From Proteobacteria bacterium UBA652 (GTDB lineage: Bacteria; Pseudomonadota; Gammaproteobacteria; Nitrosococcales; Methylophagaceae): DNA of 19,755 nucleotides. The notes below the pieces were generated by a model that saw nothing but the letters and a program-made list of their open reading frames with translations, made no database searches and had not been told where the DNA came from. Shown in pieces: positions 7,198 to 13,927 of this stretch. The position numbers and the translations under genes were made by a program. Each line of letters begins with the position of its first letter. Position 1 is the first letter of the stretch. The stretch is from positions 1-19,755 of the forward strand of contig DBOG01000005.1 in NCBI GenBank assembly GCA_002299915.1. Direction: 5' to 3'.

Positions 7198-7383
7198 TTA
7201 TTTCGTTAAAATAAGCTTACTACTTTTTGTTATCCGCAAGAGATAGTGCTCTCCATGGTGATCTATAACAACAGACTTATCGCCCTGAAATAATTCACCC
7301 GATGAATAGGTCACCTGTTTTTTTACTTTCACCATCATGCGATCAGTAATAGAATTTGATTTTGAATGTAAGGTTGTCATCAT
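7198..7383 (-). CDS. hemP: HemP-family hemin uptake microprotein
   Basis: About 61 residues. The C-terminal half, GELFQGDKSVVIDHHGEHYLLRITKSSKLILTK in pattern, has the HemP hallmarks: G-x-x-x-V-V-I-x-H-x-G-x-x-Y-x-L-R-x-T and the terminal KLILTK. HemP proteins are Fur-regulated and associated with heme uptake; in some bacteria they help express the heme receptor gene. Two adjacent ATGs (7383, 7380) follow the previous stop by 4-7 nt with no clear ribosome site, so translation is probably coupled. It is the last gene of a four-gene microprotein operon. No heme receptor follows: the next gene on this strand is a FecA-like TonB receptor 255 nt away with its own FNR-type promoter. Confidence 0.85.
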   Translation of the reverse strand: MMTTLHSKSNSITDRMMVKVKKQVTYSSGELFQGDKSVVIDHHGEHYLLRITKSSKLILTK

Positions 7384-7387
7384 CAAA

Positions 7388-7624
7388 TCAACTATGTAGT
7401 GTTGTCACATTATCAGCTCTGAAGCCATTTTCTAAGTTTGTCCGTGCTGTTAATTGCATCAATCCCTTATTCAGATCTCGCGCTAATTCCTTAAAATGCA
7501 CTTCTGATAGTCGAAGCGTCATTGAACCCATCATTAAATGAATCATCTCACACTCCTCACAATACTGAATATCGCAAGTTGAAGCAGCTAATAGTGTTCT
7601 AGGTTGGCAGGGTGTTTTACTCAT
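7388..7624 (-). CDS. Small CxxC protein of the hemP operon, function unknown
   Basis: A 78-residue soluble protein I cannot assign. It has four cysteines (C6, C17, C22, C25); C22-EE-C25-x3-H29 is a compact metal, Fe-S or heme ligand candidate. Behind it runs HLMMGSMTLRLSEVHFKELARDLNKGL, a plausible strand-turn-helix unit (described here in two pieces: residues 29-40 and 41-55). The ATG has a good ribosome site (AAAGGA, 8 nt away). It lies 65 nt after the 88-codon gene and 4 nt before hemP. Location in a Fur-controlled transcript points to iron or heme handling (inference). Confidence 0.7.
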   Translation of the reverse strand: MSKTPCQPRTLLAASTCDIQYCEECEMIHLMMGSMTLRLSEVHFKELARDLNKGLMQLTARTNLENGFRADNVTTLHS

Positions 7625-7689
7625 AAAATTTTCCTTTGTTTTGCATAAATTAATGATGGTTTGTATAATTGTTAATATATTTGGGTGTG

Positions 7690-7956
7690 TTATATCAATA
7701 GGCTTTCATGGTCATATAAGATGGCCATCCCCTTGTTTACATTTACTCGTTCTCCCCAATATAACTCCCACCATATTGTTGCTTTTTCATGCCATTGTTT
7801 TTGTTGGGCAACGCTACCATCCTGCGCTTCCAACAAGTGATAGTTCCGTGAAATATGTAGTGCTAAACAGGGGTCATACTGTTCATAATATAGCTGCTCT
7901 AGCTCACGATTAGCACTCAGTAAAATATCGCAATCATTGACCATATTAATACTCAT
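7690..7956 (-). CDS. Hypothetical 88-residue protein, Fur-controlled operon
   Basis: No family recognised. The product is soluble and rich in aromatic residues, with YYEQYDPCLALHISRNY in the middle and WHEKATIWWELYWGERV near the C-terminus; His and Cys residues could bind a ligand, but there is no clear motif. The ATG at 7956 overlaps the stop of the preceding 64-codon gene as TAATG, which is strong evidence that it is translated. A second in-frame ATG lies four codons in. Part of the transcript from the Fur-box promoter near 8200. Confidence 0.6.
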   Translation of the reverse strand: MSINMVNDCDILLSANRELEQLYYEQYDPCLALHISRNYHLLEAQDGSVAQQKQWHEKATIWWELYWGERVNVNKGMAILYDHESLLI

Positions 7957-8150
7957 TATGAAAGGCGAATTGAACTAATTGCGACAGTTCTCATTAGATC
8001 CCATACACTATTCTTAGATTTTTTATCTAGGCAATTAAAGTCAGACGCATGCAACTTACCTTCACGAATTAAATATTCAAGTGTATTAGGATCAAATGCT
8101 AAATGAATAGATCCAGTCTGGTTGATTACAAAGTTATCTGTTTTCATCAT
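7956..8150 (-). CDS. Hypothetical 64-residue protein, first gene of the Fur-controlled hemP operon
   Basis: No family recognised. The protein has an N-terminal NQTGSIHLAFDPNTLEYLI segment (after residue 10) and a helical C-terminus (KKSKNSVWDLMRTVAIS); there is no signal peptide or membrane segment. Two ATGs lie in tandem (8150, 8147) behind AAGGAG, and the second has the better spacing. The gene follows a predicted promoter by about 25 nt of leader and overlaps the next gene by one base. It is credible as a real gene because of the ribosome site, promoter and overlap rather than homology. Confidence 0.6.
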   Translation of the reverse strand: MMKTDNFVINQTGSIHLAFDPNTLEYLIREGKLHASDFNCLDKKSKNSVWDLMRTVAISSIRLS

Positions 8151-8182
8151 ATTGCTCCTTAATATTTGGGAAATGTAATTTC

Positions 8183-8226
8183 ATTATAAACATCCTCACC
8201 CCTAAATGCAAATGATTCTTATTAAG
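8183..8226 (-). promoter_or_regulatory. Fur-box promoter of the microprotein/hemP operon
   Basis: Minus-strand promoter with -35 TTGCAT (8211-8206), a 17-bp spacer and -10 TATAAT (8188-8183), predicting a start near 8176. A Fur box lies over and upstream of the -35 at 8226-8208; read on the minus strand, CTTAATAAGAATCATTTGC matches the 19-bp E. coli consensus at 13 positions. Repression by Fe-Fur at this position would block polymerase. Confidence 0.7.
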
Positions 8227-8432
8227 TTAGAAGGGACTTTACACGAAACTTGTAAATATACTTATTAATCCGTTTATTATTAAATAATAGACAAATCATT
8301 CCATGAGAATAACTGCACCTTGTTTGTTGTCAATAACAATGAAAACGGCCAGAGACGCTAGATTTTCCCTCATTTTGGAGAGTGTTTATTTTTCTGGTTA
8401 ATGGTGTATTTTAGAAAAAACAAAATAAAAGC
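8227..8432. other. AT-rich spacer between the two divergent Fur promoters
   Basis: About 200 bp with no convincing gene. It holds a 32-codon plus-strand frame from the ATG at 8303 without a ribosome site, which I do not call. No further repeat or regulatory site was recognised. Confidence 0.6.
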
Positions 8433-8465
8433 TTGACACTACAAATGATAATGATTATCATTTGT
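8433..8465 (+). promoter_or_regulatory. Strong promoter overlapped by a near-ideal Fur box
   Basis: Plus-strand -35 TTGACA (8433-8438), a 17-bp spacer and -10 TATCAT (8456-8461). The segment 8441-8465 is a perfect palindrome of 12-bp arms around one base and contains TGATAAT-G-ATTATCA, the 7-1-7 Fur recognition motif; aligned to the 19-bp consensus it matches at 15 positions. Fur bound here would cover the spacer and -10. Confidence 0.85.
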
Positions 8466-8467
8466 TT

Positions 8468-8624
8468 CAGTTGCTGATTTGAGGATGGATTTTTACTCTC
8501 CGGTTCGATTCATCATTCTCGTACGAAGGTATATCGTGCGTAAAGAATTAGTAGCTAGTAGAGATACCCTTTCTACTTCTTGACTCAAAATGGATCATTC
8601 TTTATAGAATGATCCATTTTTTTT
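8468..8624 (+). ncRNA. Predicted Fur-repressed small RNA (RyhB/PrrF-like in design)
   Basis: A transcript of about 157 nt is bounded by the Fur-box promoter just upstream and a strong intrinsic terminator at its end. Inside is a 7-bp hairpin (8520-8526 with 8534-8540, one G-U pair, 7-nt loop), with pyrimidine-rich stretches on either side (TTTTTACTCTCC near 8491; ACCCTTTCTACTTC near 8566) that could be target-pairing sites. The next downstream gene is on the opposite strand, so no protein gene is served. Known Fur-repressed RNAs of this layout (RyhB, PrrF, NrrF) switch off iron-using proteins when iron is scarce. No sequence kinship to those RNAs is claimed. A 32-codon frame lies inside it (8485-8583). 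Confidence 0.7.
8587..8624 (+). terminator. Intrinsic terminator of the Fur-controlled RNA
   Basis: A perfect 14-bp stem (AAAATGGATCATTC and its complement) around a TTTATA loop, followed on the plus strand by eight T (8617-8624). On the minus strand it lies 4 nt after the rbgA stop and has four T, so it may also end the rbgA transcript. Confidence 0.9.
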
Positions 8625-8627
8625 ATT

Positions 8628-9551
8628 CTAGTGTGTCGTGCCTTTTCGGCGCATTTTCTTCGTTGCTTTTTTTGCCGCTTGTGCTTCTCGCTGAATTGCC
8701 AACGCCGCTTTTTCTTCAGCCATCATTGGAGGTGTTTCAAAGGTTAAGCCACCTAAGGTGCCAGCACGAATCTCCGTAATCAGCAATCGTGAAACGCGAT
8801 CTAAATCCATCTGCCCTTTTGCCCGCATACAGCCGCGTAGCTGTGCGATGCCCTCTAAAATATCCATTGGCTCTTCTGGGATAACATCAAACTGATAACG
8901 TTCTGCTAAAACCTGTGGATAATGATCGCGCAAAAACTCAGCAGCAAAATATGCAATATCTGCACTATCAATCGCCGTATCCTTAATCGCCCCCGTTACC
9001 GCTAGCCGATAAGCGCCTGCTTGATTTTCTAGCTTTGGCCACAGCATACCTGGCGTATCGTGCAGCATAATGTCTGTACCTAGCTTAATCATTTGCTGAC
9101 CTTTGGTGACCGCTGGTTCATTGCCCGTTTTAGTGATCGCTCGGCCGGCCAACACATTGATAATAGTAGATTTCCCCACATTCGGGATCCCCACAATCAT
9201 TGCATTTAATAAGAGCACGCCTTCAGCCTTGTTCGGCGCCATCTTATTGCATAAATCGATAATGCTACGAATTTTATCGGGTTGCTCCGTGGTCAGCGCC
9301 AAGGCTTTAACACCTTGCTCTTGTTCAAGAAAATCTTGCCATTGTTGAGTGCGAACGGGATCGGCTAAATCTGTTTTGGTGAGCACTTTAATCGTCGGCT
9401 TATCACGGCGAAGCTTCGCAATCATCGGATTTTCACTGCTATACGGAATCCGCGCATCCAATACTTCAATCAATAAATCCATCTTCGGCAAATGCTGCGC
9501 GACTTCTTTTCGCGCCTTATGCATATGCCCCGGAAACCAGTTAATCGCCAT
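8628..9551 (-). CDS. rbgA: Ribosome biogenesis GTPase RbgA/YlqF
   Basis: A 307-residue circularly permuted GTPase that in known bacteria assists late assembly of the 50S ribosomal subunit. The motif order is G4 (TKTD, residues 58-61), G1/Walker A (GIPNVGKST, 121-129), G2 (T149) and G3 (DTPG, 165-168), the permuted order typical of YlqF/YawG proteins. The opening INWFPGHMHKA is the family signature. G4 has Thr where Asn is usual; TKxD variants still bind guanine in other GTPases. The C-terminus is a basic, Ala/Lys-rich tail suited to rRNA binding. The start overlaps the stop of the CvfB-like gene (TAATG), so translation is coupled. Confidence 0.93.
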   Translation of the reverse strand: MAINWFPGHMHKARKEVAQHLPKMDLLIEVLDARIPYSSENPMIAKLRRDKPTIKVLTKTDLADPVRTQQWQDFLEQEQGVKALALTTEQPDKIRSIIDLCNKMAPNKAEGVLLLNAMIVGIPNVGKSTIINVLAGRAITKTGNEPAVTKGQQMIKLGTDIMLHDTPGMLWPKLENQAGAYRLAVTGAIKDTAIDSADIAYFAAEFLRDHYPQVLAERYQFDVIPEEPMDILEGIAQLRGCMRAKGQMDLDRVSRLLITEIRAGTLGGLTFETPPMMAEEKAALAIQREAQAAKKATKKMRRKGTTH

Positions 9552-10387
9552 TATTTATCTGCCAATGTGATTTCGCCAGGCGAGATTATAATTTTTCGCT
9601 GCTTATAAAGCCCGCCTAATGCCTTCTTATAGCTCTTTTTACTCACCCCAAATTGCGCCGCAATATCTTCTGGGGAGCTACGATCCGTTAGCGTGGTTGA
9701 GCCGCCTTGCGCCTCAATATAGGCCAACACCTCATCGGCCAAGCTATCTAAACCCTGCTTATTCGCCAACTGTAAGCATAAATCTAATTTACCATCTGCC
9801 CGCACCTGTTTGATATAGCCTTTCGTCGCATCGCCAATCCGCAGCGGTTTGAATACCTCATTATGGAAAATCAATCCCACCACCACATTATTAATCACCG
9901 CTTTATAACCCAACTCCGTGCGTCCATAAATCAGCAAATCGACTGCTTGATTTGGCGTAAAATAAACCGACGTTTCTGCCAAGAACTTATCTACTTTCGT
10001 GCTCGCTACAATTCGCTCAGATGCTTTATCAATGTAAAGAAAGACCACATAGTGCCGCCCTACTTCCAACGGCTTACCCTGCTCAGAAAATGGCACCAAT
10101 AAATCCTTAGGCAAGCCCCAATCCAAAAAGGCCCCCACCTGATTCACCTCAATCACCTTCAAGCTTTTGCACTCACCCACCATCGCCTTCGGTGTTTCCG
10201 TCGTCGCAATCGGCAAATCATCCGAATCTAGATATACGAATACAGATAAAGATTCACCCACTTTGCAACCCTCAGGCGCATACCGCGCAGGCAATAAAAT
10301 ATCCGTTTCATCGCCCCCATCCAAATATACCCCAAAATCAACGACTTTAGAAATAGTTAAGGTATTCTGTTTTCCGATGGCTGCCAT
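9551..10387 (-). CDS. cvfB: CvfB/YitL-like S1-domain RNA-binding protein
   Basis: A 278-residue cytoplasmic protein, matching the usual length of the CvfB family. The N-terminal two thirds hold S1-like OB folds (VVDFGVYLDGG at 15-25; VNQVGAFLDWGLPKDLLVP near 80-98; a third around 190-210), and the C-terminal 45 residues (PEDIAAQFGVSKKSYKKALG onward) form a winged-helix domain. CvfB of Staphylococcus binds RNA and affects virulence gene expression; in Gammaproteobacteria the role is not settled. It is first in a two-gene unit with rbgA, with which it overlaps by one base, suggesting a shared part in ribosome or RNA metabolism (inference). The ATG is at 10387; the ribosome site is weak. Confidence 0.88.
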   Translation of the reverse strand: MAAIGKQNTLTISKVVDFGVYLDGGDETDILLPARYAPEGCKVGESLSVFVYLDSDDLPIATTETPKAMVGECKSLKVIEVNQVGAFLDWGLPKDLLVPFSEQGKPLEVGRHYVVFLYIDKASERIVASTKVDKFLAETSVYFTPNQAVDLLIYGRTELGYKAVINNVVVGLIFHNEVFKPLRIGDATKGYIKQVRADGKLDLCLQLANKQGLDSLADEVLAYIEAQGGSTTLTDRSSPEDIAAQFGVSKKSYKKALGGLYKQRKIIISPGEITLADK

Positions 10388-10467
10388 GGTGGTCTCGTTT
10401 GTTTAAGCTGGATATGCCTATTTTAACGTAATCTACCCATTAATCTCGCTTTGATTTATCTTTATAT

Positions 10468-10499
10468 TGTATGCATAAATATGGTAATGTATGCATACA
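10468..10499 (+). promoter_or_regulatory. Probable VapBC operator
   Basis: TGTATGCATA occurs twice as a direct repeat at 10468-10477 and 10488-10497, 20 bp apart or two helical turns. The second lies in a perfect 12-bp palindrome, TGTATGCATACA (10488-10499). It stands 24 bp before the antitoxin ATG, where VapB or VapBC complexes of other systems bind to repress their own promoter. Confidence 0.65.
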
Positions 10500-10522
10500 A
10501 ACATCATATAGGATCCATAACC

Positions 10523-10717
10523 ATGAGAACAACGCTCGATTTACCTGAAGAATTATTAAATAAAGCCATATCTTTATCTCAGATCAAAACAAAAACCCAA
10601 GTCATCACAATCGCACTACAAGAAATGATCCGAAAATATGAAATCGCTGATTTGAAAAATGTCAAAGGCACTGTCGATTTAGATATTGATCTTGATACGT
10701 TACGCGGCCGTTATTAA
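10523..10717 (+). CDS. vapB: VapB-type antitoxin
   Basis: A 64-residue type II antitoxin. I choose the ATG at 10523 (AGGA 9 nt upstream); the open frame runs further upstream but through the operator. The opening MRTTLDLPEELLNKAISLS is the ribbon-helix-helix DNA-binding signature of the VapB (DUF2191-like) group, and the acidic C-terminus (GTVDLDIDLDTLRGRY) is the part that blocks the toxin active site in this family. The stop overlaps the toxin start as TAATG, the usual arrangement that keeps the pair in balance. Confidence 0.9.
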   Translation: MRTTLDLPEELLNKAISLSQIKTKTQVITIALQEMIRKYEIADLKNVKGTVDLDIDLDTLRGRY

Positions 10718-11100
10718 TGGCGGTATTAGTTGATACCTCAATATGGATTGATTATTTCAGATCGGGCGTACACTCTGAAAAACTGGATTATTTAATTGAT
10801 GAAAACCTACTCGTCACTAACGACTTGATTCTGACTGAATTATTGCCACTGTTAATACTTAAAAAAGAACCCCATATTATTGAATTATTGCAGAAAGTGC
10901 GGAAACTACCCCTCGAATTAGATTGGGATAATATCGTTGCGCTTCAAATTAGTTGTTTGCGGTCTGGTACCAGTGGAGTAGGCATTCCAGACTTAATTAT
11001 TGCTCAAAATTCGATTCAGAATAATCTGCCAGTCTATTCACTTGATAAACATTTTAGGTTTATACAAAAGGCAAACATTGGCTTAGCGCTATATATTTAA
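10717..11100 (+). CDS. vapC: VapC-type PIN-domain ribonuclease toxin
   Basis: A 127-residue PIN-domain toxin. The acidic metal-binding set is intact: D6 in VDTSIWIDY, E41 in LTELL, D92 in GIPDLIIA and D110 in SLDKHF. VapC toxins cleave specific tRNAs or rRNA and stop translation when the antitoxin is lost. It is coupled to vapB by a one-base overlap. The pair lies between unrelated housekeeping genes on both sides, with no remnants of a mobile element, as is common for horizontally acquired toxin-antitoxin modules. The target RNA cannot be predicted. Confidence 0.92.
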   Translation: MAVLVDTSIWIDYFRSGVHSEKLDYLIDENLLVTNDLILTELLPLLILKKEPHIIELLQKVRKLPLELDWDNIVALQISCLRSGTSGVGIPDLIIAQNSIQNNLPVYSLDKHFRFIQKANIGLALYI

Positions 11101-11200
11101 ATAAACTACGGAAAATCACATATCGCATAACGACCTTTTTCTGTTGTGACACCTCATTCATGAAATCATAATGAAGAATAACTTCAGTCACCCCATCCCG

Positions 11201-11206
11201 TATAAT
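11201..11206 (+). promoter_or_regulatory. Candidate -10 element of efpL
   Basis: A perfect TATAAT 29 bp upstream of the efpL ATG. No good -35 hexamer is seen at 16-18 bp, so the promoter may be weak or activator-dependent. The gap from vapC (11101-11235) holds no other feature that I can support. Confidence 0.5.
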
Positions 11207-11235
11207 ACCCTCATCCAAATTCGAAGAGAAAAAAC

Positions 11236-11802
11236 ATGCCGAAAGCCAGTGATTTAAAACGCGGAATGGTAGTTGAAGTCAATGATGCGCCGTATGTTGT
11301 GAAACAAATTGAAGTGCGTAATCCTTCTTCTCGTGGCGCGTCGACGCTGTATAAAATCCGCTTTAACCATCTTAAAACCAAACAAAAACGCGATGAAACA
11401 TTGAAGGGCGATGATTTCTTGAAAGATGTGGATTGCGAACGCACGGTCGTGCAATTTTCCTATAAAGATGATGATAGCTATACCTTTATGAATTTAGAGG
11501 ATTATGAACAATATACGATTAATACCCGCGATATTGAAGATGACATTGGCTTTTTATCGGAAGGCTTAGAGGGTATTGTCGGTATTATATTAGAAGGTAA
11601 CCTCGTCGCGATTGAAGTGCCGGCGGCAGTGGCATTAGAAATTATTGAAACAGGCCCGAGCATTAAAGGTGCATCTGCCACCGCGCGTACGAAACCTGCG
11701 ATCCTCTCGACGGGCTTAGAGGTACAAGTGCCTGAATATATAGAACAAGGCGATGTGATTAAAATCAATACTAGCACCAGCAAATTTATGACACGGGCTT
11801 AG
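11236..11802 (+). CDS. efpL: Elongation factor P-like protein EfpL (YeiP)
   Basis: A 188-residue, three-domain EF-P paralogue (KOW-like domain I, then two OB folds). It matches E. coli YeiP/EfpL throughout. The loop that reaches the peptidyl-transferase centre reads NPSSRGASTLYK, with R33 at the tip in place of the modifiable lysine of EF-P; this arginine marks the EfpL class, which rescues ribosomes stalled at proline-containing and certain other motifs. The C-terminal GPSIKGASATARTKPAILSTG and VPEYIEQGD are further family signatures. The ATG has AGAG at 8-11 nt. It is first of two genes, with the HopJ-family gene starting 9 nt after its stop. Confidence 0.95.
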   Translation: MPKASDLKRGMVVEVNDAPYVVKQIEVRNPSSRGASTLYKIRFNHLKTKQKRDETLKGDDFLKDVDCERTVVQFSYKDDDSYTFMNLEDYEQYTINTRDIEDDIGFLSEGLEGIVGIILEGNLVAIEVPAAVALEIIETGPSIKGASATARTKPAILSTGLEVQVPEYIEQGDVIKINTSTSKFMTRA

Positions 11803-11811
11803 GAGATAAAG

Positions 11812-12147
11812 ATGTCTGATCCGATAACAAACTTAAAAAATGCAAGCGATACACTGCAATTTAATGATGTGATGGCGATTATTGATGCGCTTTATGATTT
11901 TACGCCAACAGGCTTTAGCAATGGTGAGGTGCGCAATGAGGCCAGGCAAAATAATGGCTCTTGTAAGATTTTCTCATTTGCACAACTAAATGCGTTTAGC
12001 GAATCAGAAACACTGGCTTTATTTGGTGAATATTACCGTGGTGTGCTTGATACTCCCGCAGACGACGATCACCAGAATATCCGCAATTTTATAAAAACAG
12101 GCTGGGATGGAATCGCATTTGATGCTGTTGCGCTAACGGAAAAATAA
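11812..12147 (+). CDS. HopJ-family protein
   Basis: A 111-residue soluble protein matching the family named after the Pseudomonas type III effector HopJ. Diagnostic stretches are DFTPTGFSNGEVRNEA, NNGSCKIFSFAQLN, LFGEYYRGVL and DHQNIRNFIKTGWDGIAF. The family is widespread in environmental Gammaproteobacteria without type III secretion, so the effector name should not be taken as function; the true role is unknown. AGGAG overlaps the efpL stop, so the two genes are co-translated. It converges on batD with only 7 nt between the stops and no visible terminator, so the 3' ends of the two mRNAs probably overlap. Confidence 0.9.
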   Translation: MSDPITNLKNASDTLQFNDVMAIIDALYDFTPTGFSNGEVRNEARQNNGSCKIFSFAQLNAFSESETLALFGEYYRGVLDTPADDDHQNIRNFIKTGWDGIAFDAVALTEK

Positions 12148-12154
12148 ACCTCTC

Positions 12155-13927
12155 TTAGATATTTGGATATAAGGGTTGTAATCCATCCTGCGTGGCCACA
12201 AGCTTGCTGTGCTGTGCTTGCAGCCTTTGCTGAACCAGTTGTTTTAGCGCTTTCCCTTCCCAATGACTTGCATCTGGGGCATACAGACTATCGGCTAATA
12301 TGTGGATAATCTCCCCGCCCGTTTCTAATCGAGAGGCCAACGTGGTCAGGTTATGAATGCTATCATCCTGCCATTGCGCACGGACAAATGCGAGCAGACT
12401 TAGCGCGGCTAGCTGATTATTATTCTGCTCACAAGCTTGAATTAATGATTGCTTCAAGGCAGCCAGATCAACGTGTTCTGAGCTTTCTGGTTTTTTATAT
12501 CGCCGCCATCCCAATGCAATGCCGAGGCCCACCAGTAAGAAAAGCCCCGCCGCTACTAGTTTATTGAGAATTGCGGACTGCGGCTTCTCATCCTTTGCTG
12601 ATACTAATGTTTCTTTATTATCGGTTTCTGGCGCTTCTGATCTGACAACTGGTTTTGCCTCAATATCGGGGGCTAGCTCAGAAGAGCCTACATTGCCTGC
12701 ACCTGCGGCGATGGTGAGGGTTATCGCGGGTAAAATGACTGATTCTTGCTGTTTATGCACCACATCCCAAAAATCAACTTGTATTTTAGGCACGGTGATC
12801 TTGCCCGCTCGATTTGGAATATACGTAATCGTCACCCGTTGATTACCATACACGGCTTTGCCATCCGTTGTGGTATCCGTTTCAATCGGGTCAATATAGA
12901 CTTTCATACCATTTGGCCGAGGGATGTCAAGCGTGGGGATCTGAGAACCCGCAAGCCCTTTTGCTTGCAAGGTCAATGTTCGCTTAACGGGCTCCCCAAC
13001 CCTAAATTCAGGCAGGTGTTTCTGCCAGCTATCTTGGATCACAAATGATGTTGCTGGCAACCATGTTGCGCCTGTGAATGCTTTGGGAATAGGCAATACG
13101 TTGATATCGATTGCCTCGCTATCCATGCTAAACGGTTTGCGGGGCATTCTGGAGCGATTAAATTGATCGTTAAAAAAGTCGTCAATAAATCGTCTTTGTC
13201 CTATTTGTTTCGGCGCATCGCCAATGGCAAGCTGGCCCGATATGGTGATGGGAGGGATATGTAATGTGCCACTTTTCTCAGGTGAAATAACAAAGTTTTT
13301 TTCTAATACTATATATTGCTGGCCTGCGCGCGTGGCTCGATAGCGTTTTTCTTTGCCTAATTGGGTAGCAATTGCATTTTCCACTTGCAACTCGCTCATA
13401 TTCCCCGCTAGCATGCTATCGTCGTAATAGAGCTTTATCGTGTACGGTATTTGTTGTTGCACATAAATATCCTGCTGCAGTTCACCGATACTTGCCTCAA
13501 TAAAGATGTGCTGTTTCGCTTCTGCTTTTACCTCTGATTTTTCCTCTATTGGGAGTGATTTTACCGTTAATTTAAGTGGCTGTGTATACTCCGCTGCCAC
13601 TGTCATACTGGGAATAACAATATCGCCTGTGATCTTGGGCTGTAAGCTAAACTGCCAGATTTTTTGTTTGGAAACTTGCCCATTAATAATACTCACTTGG
13701 GAGTTTGTCGTGGTATTCAATATATCAAAATAAAGAGATAAGGCGGATACATCAGGCATCTCTGCATCCGCCTTCTCGGTTTCAACCGTTAGGGTGATAA
13801 TATCCCCTTCATCGACACTGCTTTGATCCAGATGTGCGACCACCTTCGCCGATGCTGTTTGGCTGCAGACAAGCCAGAACATCAGCATTAAAAGTTGTTT
13901 GATGTATTTATACGTCATCGTTACCAT
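12155..13927 (-). CDS. batD: BatD-family membrane protein
   Basis: A 590-residue protein with a signal peptide (residues 1-27), a large periplasmic part of immunoglobulin-like beta domains (HLDQSSVDEGDIITLTVE at 32-49 is the family opening; PNRAGKITVPKIQVDFWD near 371-388 closes a later one), one membrane helix at about 456-473 and a cytoplasmic tail of about 115 residues. BatD is the last component of the Bat (Bacteroides aerotolerance) membrane complex, linked to oxidative and envelope stress. ATG 13927 overlaps the BatB-C stop by 7 nt; a second ATG at 13918 is possible. Last gene of the operon. Confidence 0.9.
   Translation of the reverse strand: MVTMTYKYIKQLLMLMFWLVCSQTASAKVVAHLDQSSVDEGDIITLTVETEKADAEMPDVSALSLYFDILNTTTNSQVSIINGQVSKQKIWQFSLQPKITGDIVIPSMTVAAEYTQPLKLTVKSLPIEEKSEVKAEAKQHIFIEASIGELQQDIYVQQQIPYTIKLYYDDSMLAGNMSELQVENAIATQLGKEKRYRATRAGQQYIVLEKNFVISPEKSGTLHIPPITISGQLAIGDAPKQIGQRRFIDDFFNDQFNRSRMPRKPFSMDSEAIDINVLPIPKAFTGATWLPATSFVIQDSWQKHLPEFRVGEPVKRTLTLQAKGLAGSQIPTLDIPRPNGMKVYIDPIETDTTTDGKAVYGNQRVTITYIPNRAGKITVPKIQVDFWDVVHKQQESVILPAITLTIAAGAGNVGSSELAPDIEAKPVVRSEAPETDNKETLVSAKDEKPQSAILNKLVAAGLFLLVGLGIALGWRRYKKPESSEHVDLAALKQSLIQACEQNNNQLAALSLLAFVRAQWQDDSIHNLTTLASRLETGGEIIHILADSLYAPDASHWEGKALKQLVQQRLQAQHSKLVATQDGLQPLYPNI

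Noticed and set aside
8303..8401. 32-codon plus-strand frame between the Fur promoters
   Set aside because: No ribosome site, no promoter directly upstream, ordinary chance length.
10523..11100. vapBC as part of a larger mobile island
   Set aside because: No integrase, transposase, attachment repeats or gene fragments on either side.
11812..12147. Type III secretion effector and hence a pathogen
   Set aside because: The HopJ family is common in non-pathogens and no secretion genes are present.
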